The notes beneath the pieces are model-generated. The model did not search any database. It was given only the letters and a program-made list of their open reading frames with translations, and was not told the origin of the DNA. This document shows, in pieces, positions 43,802-52,351 of a stretch of DNA of 64,000 nt. Positions within the stretch are counted from its first letter, which is position 1. Each line of letters starts with the position of its first letter. The stretch lies in the NCBI RefSeq assembly GCF_001612945.1, contig NZ_BDBK01000011.1, positions 62,001 through 126,000 of the forward strand. Direction: 5' to 3'. This DNA is from Nocardia inohanensis NBRC 100128 (lineage in GTDB: Bacteria > Actinomycetota > Actinomycetes > Mycobacteriales > Mycobacteriaceae). The position numbers and the translations under genes are program-made.

Positions 43802-45781
43802 GTGAAGGTGCTGGGAGCTTGCCCGCTGGATTGCCCGGACGGTTGTTCTTGGGTGGTGGACGTCGAGGATGGGGTCGCGGTCGGGCTGCGCGGGAACAAG
43901 GCGCATCCGATCACGCGCGGGGCGCTGTGCGTGAAGGTGAACCGGTATCTGGAGCAGTTGAACTCCGGAGAGCGCATCACCTATCCGATGCGGCGGGTGG
44001 GGAAGAAGGGCGAGGGCCGGTTCGAGCGGATCAGCTGGGACGAGGCGCTCGGGGAGATCGCCGCGCGGTTGAGCGGGATCATCGAAGAGCACGGGGCGGA
44101 GGCCATCTGGCCGTTCCACGGAACCGGCAGCCTCGGATATATCCAAGGACTGGAAGGGTTTTCGGGGCGGCGGTTCTTCAATGCGCTGGGCGCTTCGCTG
44201 CATGATCCGACCATCTGCTCAATCGCGGGCACGACCGGGTTGAAGTACACGCTGGGCACTTCGGGCGGAATGGATCCGGAGGATTTCGCGAAGTCGAAGT
44301 TGATCCTGGTGTGGGGCACGAACCCGCTCACCTCGGGGCATCACGGCTGGAAGTTCGTGCAGGACAGCGATGCCTACACGGTGGCGATCGATCCGGTGCG
44401 CACGCGGACGGCCGAACGCTGCGATGAGCATCTCGCGCCGCTGCCGGGTACGGATGCGGCGCTGGCGCTGGGGCTCATGCGGATCGTCATCTCGATGGGC
44501 GCGCAGGACGATGCCTTTCTCGCCGAGCACACCGACGGCTGGGACGAATTCCGGTCCCGGGTAATGGAATACACGCCGGAGCGAACCGCCGAGATCACCG
44601 GCCTGCCGGTGGAGCGGATCGTGGCGCTCGGTGAGCGGATCGCGACCACCCGGCCCACCTCGATCCGGGTCTCGCAGGGCATTCAACGGCATGCGGGCGG
44701 CGGGATGGCGTTGCGGACCCTCGCCTGCCTGCCGGGCGTCACCGGCGACTGGGCGATTCCCGGTGGCGGCCTGCACTATTCGACCAGCGGGCACTTCAAG
44801 TTCAACCTCTCCGAGCTGGCCCGCTACGACCTGCTGCCGAATCCGGTGCGCACACTGTCCATGACGCGGATGGGCGAAGCGCTGCTGGATATCGACGGTC
44901 CGCCGGTCAAGGCGCTGTTCGTGATCGCCGCGAATCCCGTGGCGTCCAACCCGGATCAGCGCCGGGTGCGCGAAGGGCTCGCTCGCGAGGACCTGTTCAC
45001 CGTTGTGCTGGAACACTTCCCGACCGATACCGTCGATTACGCCGATATCGTGCTGCCCGCCACCATGCAGCCCGAGCATCTCGATGTGATCGCCGCCTAC
45101 GGCAACCTCTACATGGTGTGGAACGAACCGGCGGTCACCCCGCCCGGTGAATGCCTTTCCACCACAGAGACTTTCCGCCGGCTGGCCCGGACCATGAACC
45201 TCACCGAACCGGCGCTCTACGATTCCGACGAAGAACTGGCCCAGCAGTTGCTGAAGGGCCACGACATCGACCGGCTGCGCGCCGAGGGCTTCCTGAAGGT
45301 CGAGCCGGGCCCCGTCCCGAACGGCAAACTCCAGTTCGTCTCCTGGCGCGCGGAAAAGGCCGGACACGATCCGCTCGCCGGCTACACCCCGCCCGCGGAT
45401 CCTGGTGACGGCCTGGTGCTCATCTCCGCGGCATCCCACTTCTTCCTCAACTCCACCTTCGGCGCGAACCCCGAATTGCGCCGCCGTGCAGGCGAATCCA
45501 CCGTCACCCTGCACCCGCAGGATGCGGCCGCCCTCGGCATCGCGGACGGCGTCGCGATCACGGTCGCCAACGCTCGCGGCTCGTTCGATGCGATCGCCGC
45601 GGTCTCCGATGCGGTCCGCCCCGGCGTAGCCGCGACCACCAAGGGCCGCTGGGCCAAGCTCTCCGGCGGTGCGACCGTGAACTCGACCATCGCCGAACGC
45701 GATGCGGACTTCGGCGGCGGCGCGGTGTTCCACGACAACCGCGTGCACATCACCCCGCGGGATCCGGCGATGGTCCGGTAG
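43802..45781 (+). CDS. Molybdopterin-dependent oxidoreductase (formate dehydrogenase/DMSO reductase family)
   Basis: A 659-residue catalytic subunit. The N-terminal [4Fe-4S] cysteines are CPLDCPDGC (Cys 7, 11, 15) and GALCVK (about Cys 43). Mo-bis-MGD motifs follow: GTGSLGYIQGLEGFSGRRFFNALG, LVWGTNPLTSGHHGW, IDPVRTRTAERCDEH, and the C-terminal HFFLNSTFG and GVAATTKG regions. No Tat signal is visible, so it is probably cytoplasmic. No partner subunits are adjacent. GTG 43802 is chosen; the longer frame to 43628 overlaps the LLM gene. Substrate unknown. Confidence 0.87.
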   Translation: MKVLGACPLDCPDGCSWVVDVEDGVAVGLRGNKAHPITRGALCVKVNRYLEQLNSGERITYPMRRVGKKGEGRFERISWDEALGEIAARLSGIIEEHGAEAIWPFHGTGSLGYIQGLEGFSGRRFFNALGASLHDPTICSIAGTTGLKYTLGTSGGMDPEDFAKSKLILVWGTNPLTSGHHGWKFVQDSDAYTVAIDPVRTRTAERCDEHLAPLPGTDAALALGLMRIVISMGAQDDAFLAEHTDGWDEFRSRVMEYTPERTAEITGLPVERIVALGERIATTRPTSIRVSQGIQRHAGGGMALRTLACLPGVTGDWAIPGGGLHYSTSGHFKFNLSELARYDLLPNPVRTLSMTRMGEALLDIDGPPVKALFVIAANPVASNPDQRRVREGLAREDLFTVVLEHFPTDTVDYADIVLPATMQPEHLDVIAAYGNLYMVWNEPAVTPPGECLSTTETFRRLARTMNLTEPALYDSDEELAQQLLKGHDIDRLRAEGFLKVEPGPVPNGKLQFVSWRAEKAGHDPLAGYTPPADPGDGLVLISAASHFFLNSTFGANPELRRRAGESTVTLHPQDAAALGIADGVAITVANARGSFDAIAAVSDAVRPGVAATTKGRWAKLSGGATVNSTIAERDADFGGGAVFHDNRVHITPRDPAMVR

Positions 45782-45785
45782 CCGG

Positions 45786-46241
45786 TCAGGAGAATTCGAT
45801 ATTGACTCGCGCGCCGGGCGGCACGGCGCGCAGTTGATCGTGGATTTGGCCGAGAATGTTCACGCCCATGGCCATATTCGTGAGATCCACATTGTCGGGA
45901 TCGAGCTCGCCGCCCAGCGCCGGCGGATGGGTGAAGTCGTAGATCTCGTCCGCGCCGGGCACCAGGCCGCGGCGTTCGAGCTCCTCGGCCAGCTCGGCCA
46001 TCAGGTACTTCGCTTGCCCGTCAGCGGTATTGAGCTCGGCTTCGAGTGCGTCGATCGAATCCCACACCCGTTCGAACTCGCCGTCGATGGTGTTCAACCA
46101 CCAGATCCCGTCGTCGGCGCGCAGGAAGATGTCACCGAAGAGCGAGGTGAACAGGGGCGCTTTGCCGTCGAGGCCGATCCATTCCCAGGTGTCCAGGGCG
46201 TCGGCGTATTGGTCCGGCGTGAACGATTTGATCAGTTCCAC
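45786..46241 (-). CDS. DUF1851 (Tdi1-like immunity) domain protein
   Basis: A 151-residue protein with FTPDQYADALDTWEWIGLDGKAPLFTSLFGDIFLRADDGIWWLNTIDGEFERVWDS, the typical DUF1851 core (GDIFLR, WWLNT), and a C-terminal helical region. Members include immunity proteins of type VI effectors and free-standing proteins. No toxin is adjacent and no secretion apparatus is seen, so an immunity role is only a family-level suggestion. GTG 46241 is chosen. The stop lies 4 nt from the convergent molybdopterin gene. Confidence 0.65.
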   Translation of the reverse strand: MELIKSFTPDQYADALDTWEWIGLDGKAPLFTSLFGDIFLRADDGIWWLNTIDGEFERVWDSIDALEAELNTADGQAKYLMAELAEELERRGLVPGADEIYDFTHPPALGGELDPDNVDLTNMAMGVNILGQIHDQLRAVPPGARVNIEFS

Positions 46242-46257
46242 ACGCGCACAATACAAC

Positions 46258-47049
46258 TCATGGAGCGCCCCGGGTGAGCACGGCGGCACCGCCGAGGGAC
46301 CAGCCGCCATCCACCGGAATGATCGCACCGTTGATGTAGGAGGCGTGCGGCGAAGCCAGCCACAGCGCGCACGCGGAGATGTCATCGGTGGTGCCGTAGC
46401 GCCCCAGTGGTACGGAATCGGCTACGGCACCGGCCAATTCGGGCGTCGGCGCGAGCCGGGACATGCCTTCGGTATCGGCGATGGGCCCCGGCACGATGGC
46501 ATTGACCCGGATACCGGCGGGACCCCATTCGAGCGCGCAGACCTTGGTGACCATATCCACCCCGGCCTTGGCGGCGCAGGCGTGCGCCTGGAAGCTCATC
46601 GGCACGGTGGCCTGCGGAGCCGAGATATTGATGACGGCGGCCCCGGGTTTGCGTAGATGCGGGTGCGCGGCGCGCAACACGTTGTAGGTGCCCTTGAGAT
46701 CGATATCGACCACCGCCGCGAACGCCCGCGGCGACATGGAGTCGGCCGGCGCGGGGAAGTTCCCGGCGGCGCCCGAGATCACCACATCCAGCTCGCCCAG
46801 CTCGGCCTGGGTGGTGGTGAGCGCGGAGTCGACAGCGTCGAAATCCCGCACGTCAGCGGCGAAACCCAGTGCGGTGATGCCGTATTCGCCGAGACGGTCG
46901 ACGGCGGTCTTGACCTTGTCCGGACGGCGCGACAGCACCGCCACGGACGCCCCCGCACGGGCGAAGGATTCGGCGATGGCGAAGTTGATGCCGCTGGTGC
47001 CACCGGCGACGAAGACGGTACGGCCGGAATAGTCGAAAAGGTCCTCCAT
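46258..47049 (-). CDS. SDR-family oxidoreductase, 2,4-dienoyl-CoA reductase-like
   Basis: About 263 residues from ATG 47049, with cofactor motif VFVAGGTSGINFAIA and NISAPQATVPM. The usual YxxxK catalytic pair is altered: the Lys lies in HACAAKAG and the Tyr position is Ala. This variation is typical of dienoyl-CoA reductases (DECR/FadH type), as are EWGPAGIRVNAIVPGPI and GMSRLAP. It probably reduces unsaturated fatty acyl-CoAs. The open frame runs to 47184, giving a possible 45-residue extension of unknown merit. Divergent from the large BTAD regulator. Confidence 0.8.
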   Translation of the reverse strand: MEDLFDYSGRTVFVAGGTSGINFAIAESFARAGASVAVLSRRPDKVKTAVDRLGEYGITALGFAADVRDFDAVDSALTTTQAELGELDVVISGAAGNFPAPADSMSPRAFAAVVDIDLKGTYNVLRAAHPHLRKPGAAVINISAPQATVPMSFQAHACAAKAGVDMVTKVCALEWGPAGIRVNAIVPGPIADTEGMSRLAPTPELAGAVADSVPLGRYGTTDDISACALWLASPHASYINGAIIPVDGGWSLGGAAVLTRGAP

Positions 47050-47227
47050 CCAATGATTCTGCGGCGGACCGACCGGCTCGCGAGTGCGAATCGCCTCGAT
47101 CGCCGGGAACACCGCCGCGGGGTCGGCGGTGCGCGGCCGGGCCGGGCCGGTAAAGTCACGGGTTGATTTGTCGGGATAACCCATTCGTTGCTCTGGGTGA
47201 ACAGATTGCTAAGGCGTGGAGAGTTCG

Positions 47228-50200
47228 ATGGGTCGGGCCGGCGCGCTACAGCTGATCCTGCTGGACGGGGTGGAGGCGCGGCTGGACGGGCGTACCCGGC
47301 CGCTGGGACCGCCGCAGCGACGGGGCGTGCTCGCGGTGCTGGCCATGCGGCGGCGGCAATGGGTTTCGGCTTCGGCGCTGTTGGACGCGCTGTATGAGGA
47401 TGAGCGGCCCGCCAGCGGCAATGCGGTGATCCAGACCCATATTTCGGCTTTGCGGCGGGTGCTGGAGCCCGATCGGCCCCCGCGGACCCCGCCGAGTGTG
47501 CTGTTGTCGGGGCACGGCGGCTACCAGTTGCGCATCGAGGACGATCAGCTCGATATCGGGGTGCTGGACCGATTGGTAGCCGAGGCGGTGCTGGCTCGCC
47601 GATCGAGTGCGGGAGAGGAAGCCGCGCGACGGTATGCCGAGGCGCTCGCGCTGTGCTCGGGCGAACCGCTGGCGGGTATTCCGGGTCCGTGGGCCGAGCA
47701 GCAGCGGGCCGTGCTGGCGGAGCGGCGGCTCGCGATCTTCGAGGACAGCCTCGAACTCGCGGTGACGCTGGGACGCGCCGATGAGGCGATCGACACCCTG
47801 CGGACGCTGGTGCGGGAGCACCCGTTGCGGGAGCGTTTGCGCGCGGTGCTGATGCGGGCTCTCGCCGATCGTGGCCGGCGCTCCGAGGCGCTGGCCGTCT
47901 ATCGCGATACCCGGCGGTTGCTGGTGGATGAACTCGGCGTCGAACCCGGTGCGGAGCTGCGTGAGCTTCAGGACCGCATTCTCGCCGGCCGGGAACCGGA
48001 TGTAGCGCCGCGGGCGACTGCGGCGATCGTCCCGGCGAAGCCGAATACTCCGGTATCGGAACATAATTCACCCAACCCGTACTTCGTCGATCGCGATAGG
48101 GAGAGCGCCGCCATCGACGCCTGCGCCAGCCGGGCGGCCGCCGGTGCCGGTGGGCTGGTCGTGATCACCAGCCGCCCCGGCTACGGCAAAACCGCGCTGC
48201 TCGACGAGATCGCGCGGCGATATCCGCACGCGCTGCGGATAGACCTGACCGCAGATCGCGCCGATCTCGCGAACGAACTGCTGTCCCGCCTCGACGGCGT
48301 GGCTCCGATCACGCACGAGGAAGCATTGACCGCGCAACTGCGCGACACCCTGGCGCGTCGATCCGAGAACCTGCTGGTGCTGGTCGACGACGCGACCCGG
48401 ATGGATGAGCGCTCGGCCCGAGCGCTGGCCGCCGTCGCGCCCGCGCTGCGTACCGCCCGGGCCCTGATCGTCGTGGCTCTCGACGGCAGCTTCTGGGATG
48501 AACGCGTCGTGGACCTGCACAGTCGCCTGGAACCGATTGCGGCGCAGGTGCTTCGATTGCGGCGGTTGAGCCCGGCCGCCATCGCCGATCTGTACCAGCG
48601 GCGCACCGGACTGTCCTGCCCGCCGGAGCTGGCCGTGGAGATCGAACGCGCCGCCGCCGAGATTCCCCTGCTCGTCGACGCGCTGATCGCGGACATGGCC
48701 GAGCGCGCCGACCGTACCCGGGTACCGGATCGCATGCTCGACGGCCGCTACTCGCGCGCGACCAACCGTCTCCTACAGGGGTTTTCGGACAGCGGGGCCC
48801 GGATGATGCGGGCCCTGGCCGCGCTCCAGCAGTTCGATCCGAGTGTGGAGACCCTCGCCGCGGCCTGCGACCAGCCGCCCAGCGAGGTGCGGCACCGCTG
48901 CGAATTGCTCACGGACGCCGGTGTTCTCGCCGCCGCCGAGCCGCCCCGGACCCGGCATCCCTTGATCGCCAACACCATTCACTGGCTCAGCAGGCGCGAG
49001 GAGTCCGCGGAGTTCTGCACGGCCGCCGCCGAGCACGACCGCAGCATCGGCCATCCGGCGCGCCATGTCGCACGTTATCTGCGCGATCTGTGCGGTTCGC
49101 GCTACGCCCGCTGGACCGTGGTGCTCATCGACGCCGCCGAGGAATGCCTGCGCGAATGCCTGATCGCCGAGGCGGTGCGCTGGCTGGAGCTGGCCCTGCG
49201 CATCTGCACGCCGGAACAGCGGGACGATCTGCTGGTCCGGCTGGGGCAATTGGAGCTGTGGACCAATCCCGCCGCGGCGCGAGCACATCTGGACGAGGCG
49301 CTGCGCAGCCAGCGCGAGCATGCCGCCGGCCCCACCGCGGCCGTCCCGCTGGCCTGGACCATGGCCACCCGCCAGGAGGCGACCGCGGCCATGCGGCTGC
49401 TCGCTGCCGTCATCGCCGAGACCGAACCGCGCGATCGCGAGGCGGCCGCCGAGATTCGCGCGTCCATGTGGATGATCGCCGGGCTCTCGGCCTCGACCTG
49501 GCGTGGCCTGGTCGCCGAACTGCGTTCGCGGCCGGCGCCCGATCTGATCTCCTCCGCCATCCTCACCTGGGCCGATGCCTTCGGCGTCCGGATCGATGCC
49601 CGTACCGCGGTGCACCGGCTGGCGCTCGAGCACGCGGAAGAAATGATCCCCTGCCGATTGCTCGGAATGCTGGCGCATCTGCGGATGTGGAACGGCGAAC
49701 TGTCCGCCGCGCTGAACCTGACCGAGCAGCGCGCCGATCAGCATTTCGGCGCCATCGACACCTACCGGGCCATTCTGCGCGCCGAGATCATGCTGCGCGC
49801 GGGCGCGTACCGTGCGGTGCTGTCGGAACTGGGACCGGTGCTGGGCGATATCGACGACCGGTTCGTGACGCCGCCCGCCACGCTGGCAGCCCAGTACGCG
49901 CACGCATTGATCGGCCTCGGCCGGCTCGACGAGGCCGAGCGCTGGCTGGATCAGCGCACCGCCGCGGCCAATCCGGCGACGTGGGAATGGACGGTCGCCG
50001 TTCATATTCGGGGGCTGCTGTGCGTCGCGCGTGGCGAATCCCGTACGGCGGTGGGCTATTTCCTGGAATGCGGACGGCGAGTCGGCGCGGTGGGCATAAC
50101 CAATCCGGCGCACATCCCCTGGCGCAGTTCCGCGGCGATCGAGTTGGTGCGTCTGGGCGAACACGAACGAGCCCGCGAGCTCGCGGACGACGAGCTGGCG

Positions 50201-50896
50201 CTCGCTCGGCGCTGGAATACGCCGGCGACCATCGGAAGAGCGCTGCGCGCACAGGCTTTGGCCGCGCCCGGCGGCCCGTCCCCGGAGCTGCTGGACCGGG
50301 CCGTCGGTGTGCTGCGCACGCAGGACAGCCCGGTCGAGCTGCTTCCGGCACTCATCGATCTGGCCCGTCTGCACCGGGCCGAAGGTGACCGCGCCCGAGC
50401 CTGGGAGTTGCTGTGTGAGGCTCGCGCGCTGGCCGAGCGAATCGGCTCCGCACTCGAACTCGCCGAGATCGACGCCATGCTCCGCGCTGGTTCAGACTCG
50501 TTGCCGGAGCACGGCTTCGGCTTCCGCGCGGGCGACGGGATGCCCGAGTCCGCCGAACTCGTGCAGGTCGCCGAAGACCTCGATCCGGATGGCCGCGTCG
50601 ATCCCGCCCACCCGCACGGGTTCGAATCCCGCCGCGCTGATCAAGGTTTCGACGGCGGCACCCGCGCTGTCGTCGTCGGTGGCGTAGAACCCGACGGCCC
50701 GCGGGTCGCGGTGGGCGGCGGTGGTCAGCGACTCCGCGGCGAGCGTGCCGAACGCTTTGACCAGGGCGGTGCCGTCGGGGAGCAGGGCCGCCAGGAGCTG
50801 CCCGGAGGACTGGTCGGCGGCGATGGTCTTGACGAATCCGCCGTTGCCGTCGGGGGCGATGGGGTTGGAGGGGTCGACGACGATCTTGCCCGGTAG
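47228..50896 (+). CDS. AfsR/SARP-type BTAD regulator with ATPase and helical-repeat domains
   Basis: A large signal-integrating transcription factor. An OmpR-like winged helix (about residues 10-90, with RRGVLAVLAMRRRQWVSASALLDALY and VIQTHISALRRVL) precedes a BTAD helical domain (about 110-255), then a STAND-type ATPase with a degenerate P-loop (SRPGYGKTALL, near 317-324) and Walker B-like LLVLVDDATRMDE. A long TPR-like helical region follows. Normal-looking sequence ends near 50490; the last 135 codons run antisense through the F420 oxidoreductase gene without a stop, so a frameshift or lost stop is suspected. ATG 47228 has GGAGAG; GTG 47216 is an alternative. Confidence 0.82.
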   Translation: MGRAGALQLILLDGVEARLDGRTRPLGPPQRRGVLAVLAMRRRQWVSASALLDALYEDERPASGNAVIQTHISALRRVLEPDRPPRTPPSVLLSGHGGYQLRIEDDQLDIGVLDRLVAEAVLARRSSAGEEAARRYAEALALCSGEPLAGIPGPWAEQQRAVLAERRLAIFEDSLELAVTLGRADEAIDTLRTLVREHPLRERLRAVLMRALADRGRRSEALAVYRDTRRLLVDELGVEPGAELRELQDRILAGREPDVAPRATAAIVPAKPNTPVSEHNSPNPYFVDRDRESAAIDACASRAAAGAGGLVVITSRPGYGKTALLDEIARRYPHALRIDLTADRADLANELLSRLDGVAPITHEEALTAQLRDTLARRSENLLVLVDDATRMDERSARALAAVAPALRTARALIVVALDGSFWDERVVDLHSRLEPIAAQVLRLRRLSPAAIADLYQRRTGLSCPPELAVEIERAAAEIPLLVDALIADMAERADRTRVPDRMLDGRYSRATNRLLQGFSDSGARMMRALAALQQFDPSVETLAAACDQPPSEVRHRCELLTDAGVLAAAEPPRTRHPLIANTIHWLSRREESAEFCTAAAEHDRSIGHPARHVARYLRDLCGSRYARWTVVLIDAAEECLRECLIAEAVRWLELALRICTPEQRDDLLVRLGQLELWTNPAAARAHLDEALRSQREHAAGPTAAVPLAWTMATRQEATAAMRLLAAVIAETEPRDREAAAEIRASMWMIAGLSASTWRGLVAELRSRPAPDLISSAILTWADAFGVRIDARTAVHRLALEHAEEMIPCRLLGMLAHLRMWNGELSAALNLTEQRADQHFGAIDTYRAILRAEIMLRAGAYRAVLSELGPVLGDIDDRFVTPPATLAAQYAHALIGLGRLDEAERWLDQRTAAANPATWEWTVAVHIRGLLCVARGESRTAVGYFLECGRRVGAVGITNPAHIPWRSSAAIELVRLGEHERARELADDELALARRWNTPATIGRALRAQALAAPGGPSPELLDRAVGVLRTQDSPVELLPALIDLARLHRAEGDRARAWELLCEARALAERIGSALELAEIDAMLRAGSDSLPEHGFGFRAGDGMPESAELVQVAEDLDPDGRVDPAHPHGFESRRADQGFDGGTRAVVVGGVEPDGPRVAVGGGGQRLRGERAERFDQGGAVGEQGRQELPGGLVGGDGLDESAVAVGGDGVGGVDDDLAR

Positions 50897-51142
50897 CCGG
50901 TCACGGTACTTCTCGACGAGTTCGCGGGTGGTGTCGAACCAGACCGCGAAGATGAGGATGCCGGCCTCGGCGATCGCTTCGTCGAGGGTGACCGCACGGG
51001 CGTGCGAACCGAGTTCGAGGGCGAGCCGCTCGGCGTCGGCCGGTTCACGTCCGGCGATGAGTACATCGGTGCCCGAGGCAGTGAGGTCGGCCGCCAGGCG
51101 GCTGCCGATATTTCCGGTGCCGATGATCGCGGTGGTCGTCAT
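50492..51142 (-). CDS. F420/NADP-dependent oxidoreductase-like (NpdG-like) protein
   Basis: A 216-residue Rossmann protein. TTTAIIGTGNIGSRLAADLTASGTDVLIAGRE gives the GxGxxG motif at residues about 8-13, then IVVDPSNPI and the C-terminal domain with ALVKAFGTLAAESL. This is the F420-dependent NADP reductase-like family, in which NADPH is recognised by the Arg after the second strand. GGAGAT precedes ATG 51142. It is the last gene of the alcohol-oxidation operon and might recycle cofactor. It converges with the BTAD regulator, whose frame overlaps it by 405 bp. Confidence 0.82.
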   Translation of the reverse strand: MTTTAIIGTGNIGSRLAADLTASGTDVLIAGREPADAERLALELGSHARAVTLDEAIAEAGILIFAVWFDTTRELVEKYRDRLPGKIVVDPSNPIAPDGNGGFVKTIAADQSSGQLLAALLPDGTALVKAFGTLAAESLTTAAHRDPRAVGFYATDDDSAGAAVETLISAAGFEPVRVGGIDAAIRIEVFGDLHEFGGLGHPVARAEAEAVLRQRV

Positions 51143-51164
51143 GATCGATTGATCTCCTTCGGTG

Positions 51165-52091
51165 TCATTGGATGTTCGAATTGTGCTGTGACGCAACCTG
51201 AGTCGTAGTCACAGCGGCGCGCCGGCGGGCGCGGGCCACGCGATAGATGGCCGACCGGTCGGCGGCCAGCCGGTCGCGGGGAGCGATCATTCCCGGCGCG
51301 ACGCGCAACGGATCGAAGTCGAGATCGCTGTCGACGGTGCGGGTTTCGAGCGTCATGCGGCCCAGCGTGAGCAGCTGGGGCGGCTCGGCCCACGATGCGG
51401 TCGGATCGTGCACCGGATCTCCCCGGAGCGGCAGCCGCGCGCGGAGGGTCATTCGCGCGGGCAACCGACCCGCGAGGTCGCGTGTCAGGTAATCGGGTGC
51501 GAGCGCGGAGGATTCGCGCGCGTGCAGCGGTTCCAGGGTCGTGTCGGGATGCCACTCCAGCCTCGCCCACGTGGTGCCGCCGGGCCCGGCCAGCCCGAAA
51601 GCATGGACGCCGTAATACCGCTGCCCGACATAGCTGCTCGGCGCACCGCCGCCGCCCGCGCCGAGGGCGGCAGCCGATTCCGGATGCCGGCGCCGGAACT
51701 CGCCCATGGCATCGGGGGATTCCGGCCCCGCGCCGACGGCGGTGAGAAATTCCAGCATGTCCGCTCCGGAACGCACGAAGAACACCGGCAGTGTGAAGGC
51801 GATCAGATCGGTCGGTTCCGCGCTCGCGGGCACGAACCGCACCGACAGCCCCTGGTCGCCGGTCTCGGCATCGTGTGTCCCGCCGCGGGTGCCGGAGAAA
51901 CGCGCGACCACCGCGACCTCCTCACCCGAGAACAATGCGGCCGAACTGAGTTCCCGCGCACCGGGTTCGGCTCGGAAGCACCCGATGACGGTGACGCCGC
52001 GCCGATGCAGCATCCGCTGTCCGGGTGCGGCGGCGAGGGTCTCGGCGATCCGGTCGGTCAAGTCCCCGGGGGTGAGGGTGTCGTCGCTCAT
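51165..52091 (-). CDS. Catalase-family (peroxidase-like) protein
   Basis: A 308-residue member of the catalase superfamily in its short, small-subunit form. Family landmarks are MLHRRGVTVIGCF (His of the distal side), ARFSGTRGGTHDAETGDQGLSVRF, YYGVHAF, DPTASW, LGRMTL, and the C-terminal APGMIAPRDRLAADRSAIYRVARARR. Sequence is divergent, so peroxidase rather than true catalase activity is possible. ATG 52091 overlaps the preceding gene's stop (ATGA). Removing H2O2 made by the GMC oxidase in the same operon is the logical role. Confidence 0.75.
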   Translation of the reverse strand: MSDDTLTPGDLTDRIAETLAAAPGQRMLHRRGVTVIGCFRAEPGARELSSAALFSGEEVAVVARFSGTRGGTHDAETGDQGLSVRFVPASAEPTDLIAFTLPVFFVRSGADMLEFLTAVGAGPESPDAMGEFRRRHPESAAALGAGGGGAPSSYVGQRYYGVHAFGLAGPGGTTWARLEWHPDTTLEPLHARESSALAPDYLTRDLAGRLPARMTLRARLPLRGDPVHDPTASWAEPPQLLTLGRMTLETRTVDSDLDFDPLRVAPGMIAPRDRLAADRSAIYRVARARRRAAVTTTQVASQHNSNIQ

Positions 52092-52351
52092 AAGGGGTTG
52101 TGCTCGTCCGTCCGTGCGGTCGGGTGCAGCCAGCCGTGCAGCAGCCGAGTCGTGGTGGGGAGGGCGATGAAGGTCATCGCCGTGCTGAACAGGAGGGTGA
52201 AGGTCAGCGTGCGCACGATCAGCGGCGACGAGGCCAGCACCGGCCCCAGCACACCGTTGCCCAGCAGGGAGATCGGGAAGATCGACAGCCCCGACACCAC
52301 CGCTTGTTTCCACAGCGGTGGCGGCGGCAGGTGCGGCGAGGCTCCGGTCAT
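52088..52351 (-). CDS. Small two-helix membrane protein (COG3224-like C-terminal part)
   Basis: An 87-residue protein with two hydrophobic helices, AVVSGLSIFPISLLGNGVL and TLTFTLLFSTAMTFIALP, and RLLHGWLHP after the second. It resembles the membrane half of COG3224-type (antibiotic biosynthesis monooxygenase-linked) proteins, but the catalytic half is absent. ATGA overlaps on both sides show it is a built-in operon member between aldehyde dehydrogenase and catalase. Confidence 0.68.
   Translation of the reverse strand: MTGASPHLPPPPLWKQAVVSGLSIFPISLLGNGVLGPVLASSPLIVRTLTFTLLFSTAMTFIALPTTTRLLHGWLHPTARTDEHNPL

Noticed and set aside
45786..46241. Type VI toxin-immunity pair at the DUF1851 gene
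   Set aside because: No effector or secretion gene lies nearby; neighbours are a molybdoenzyme and an SDR.
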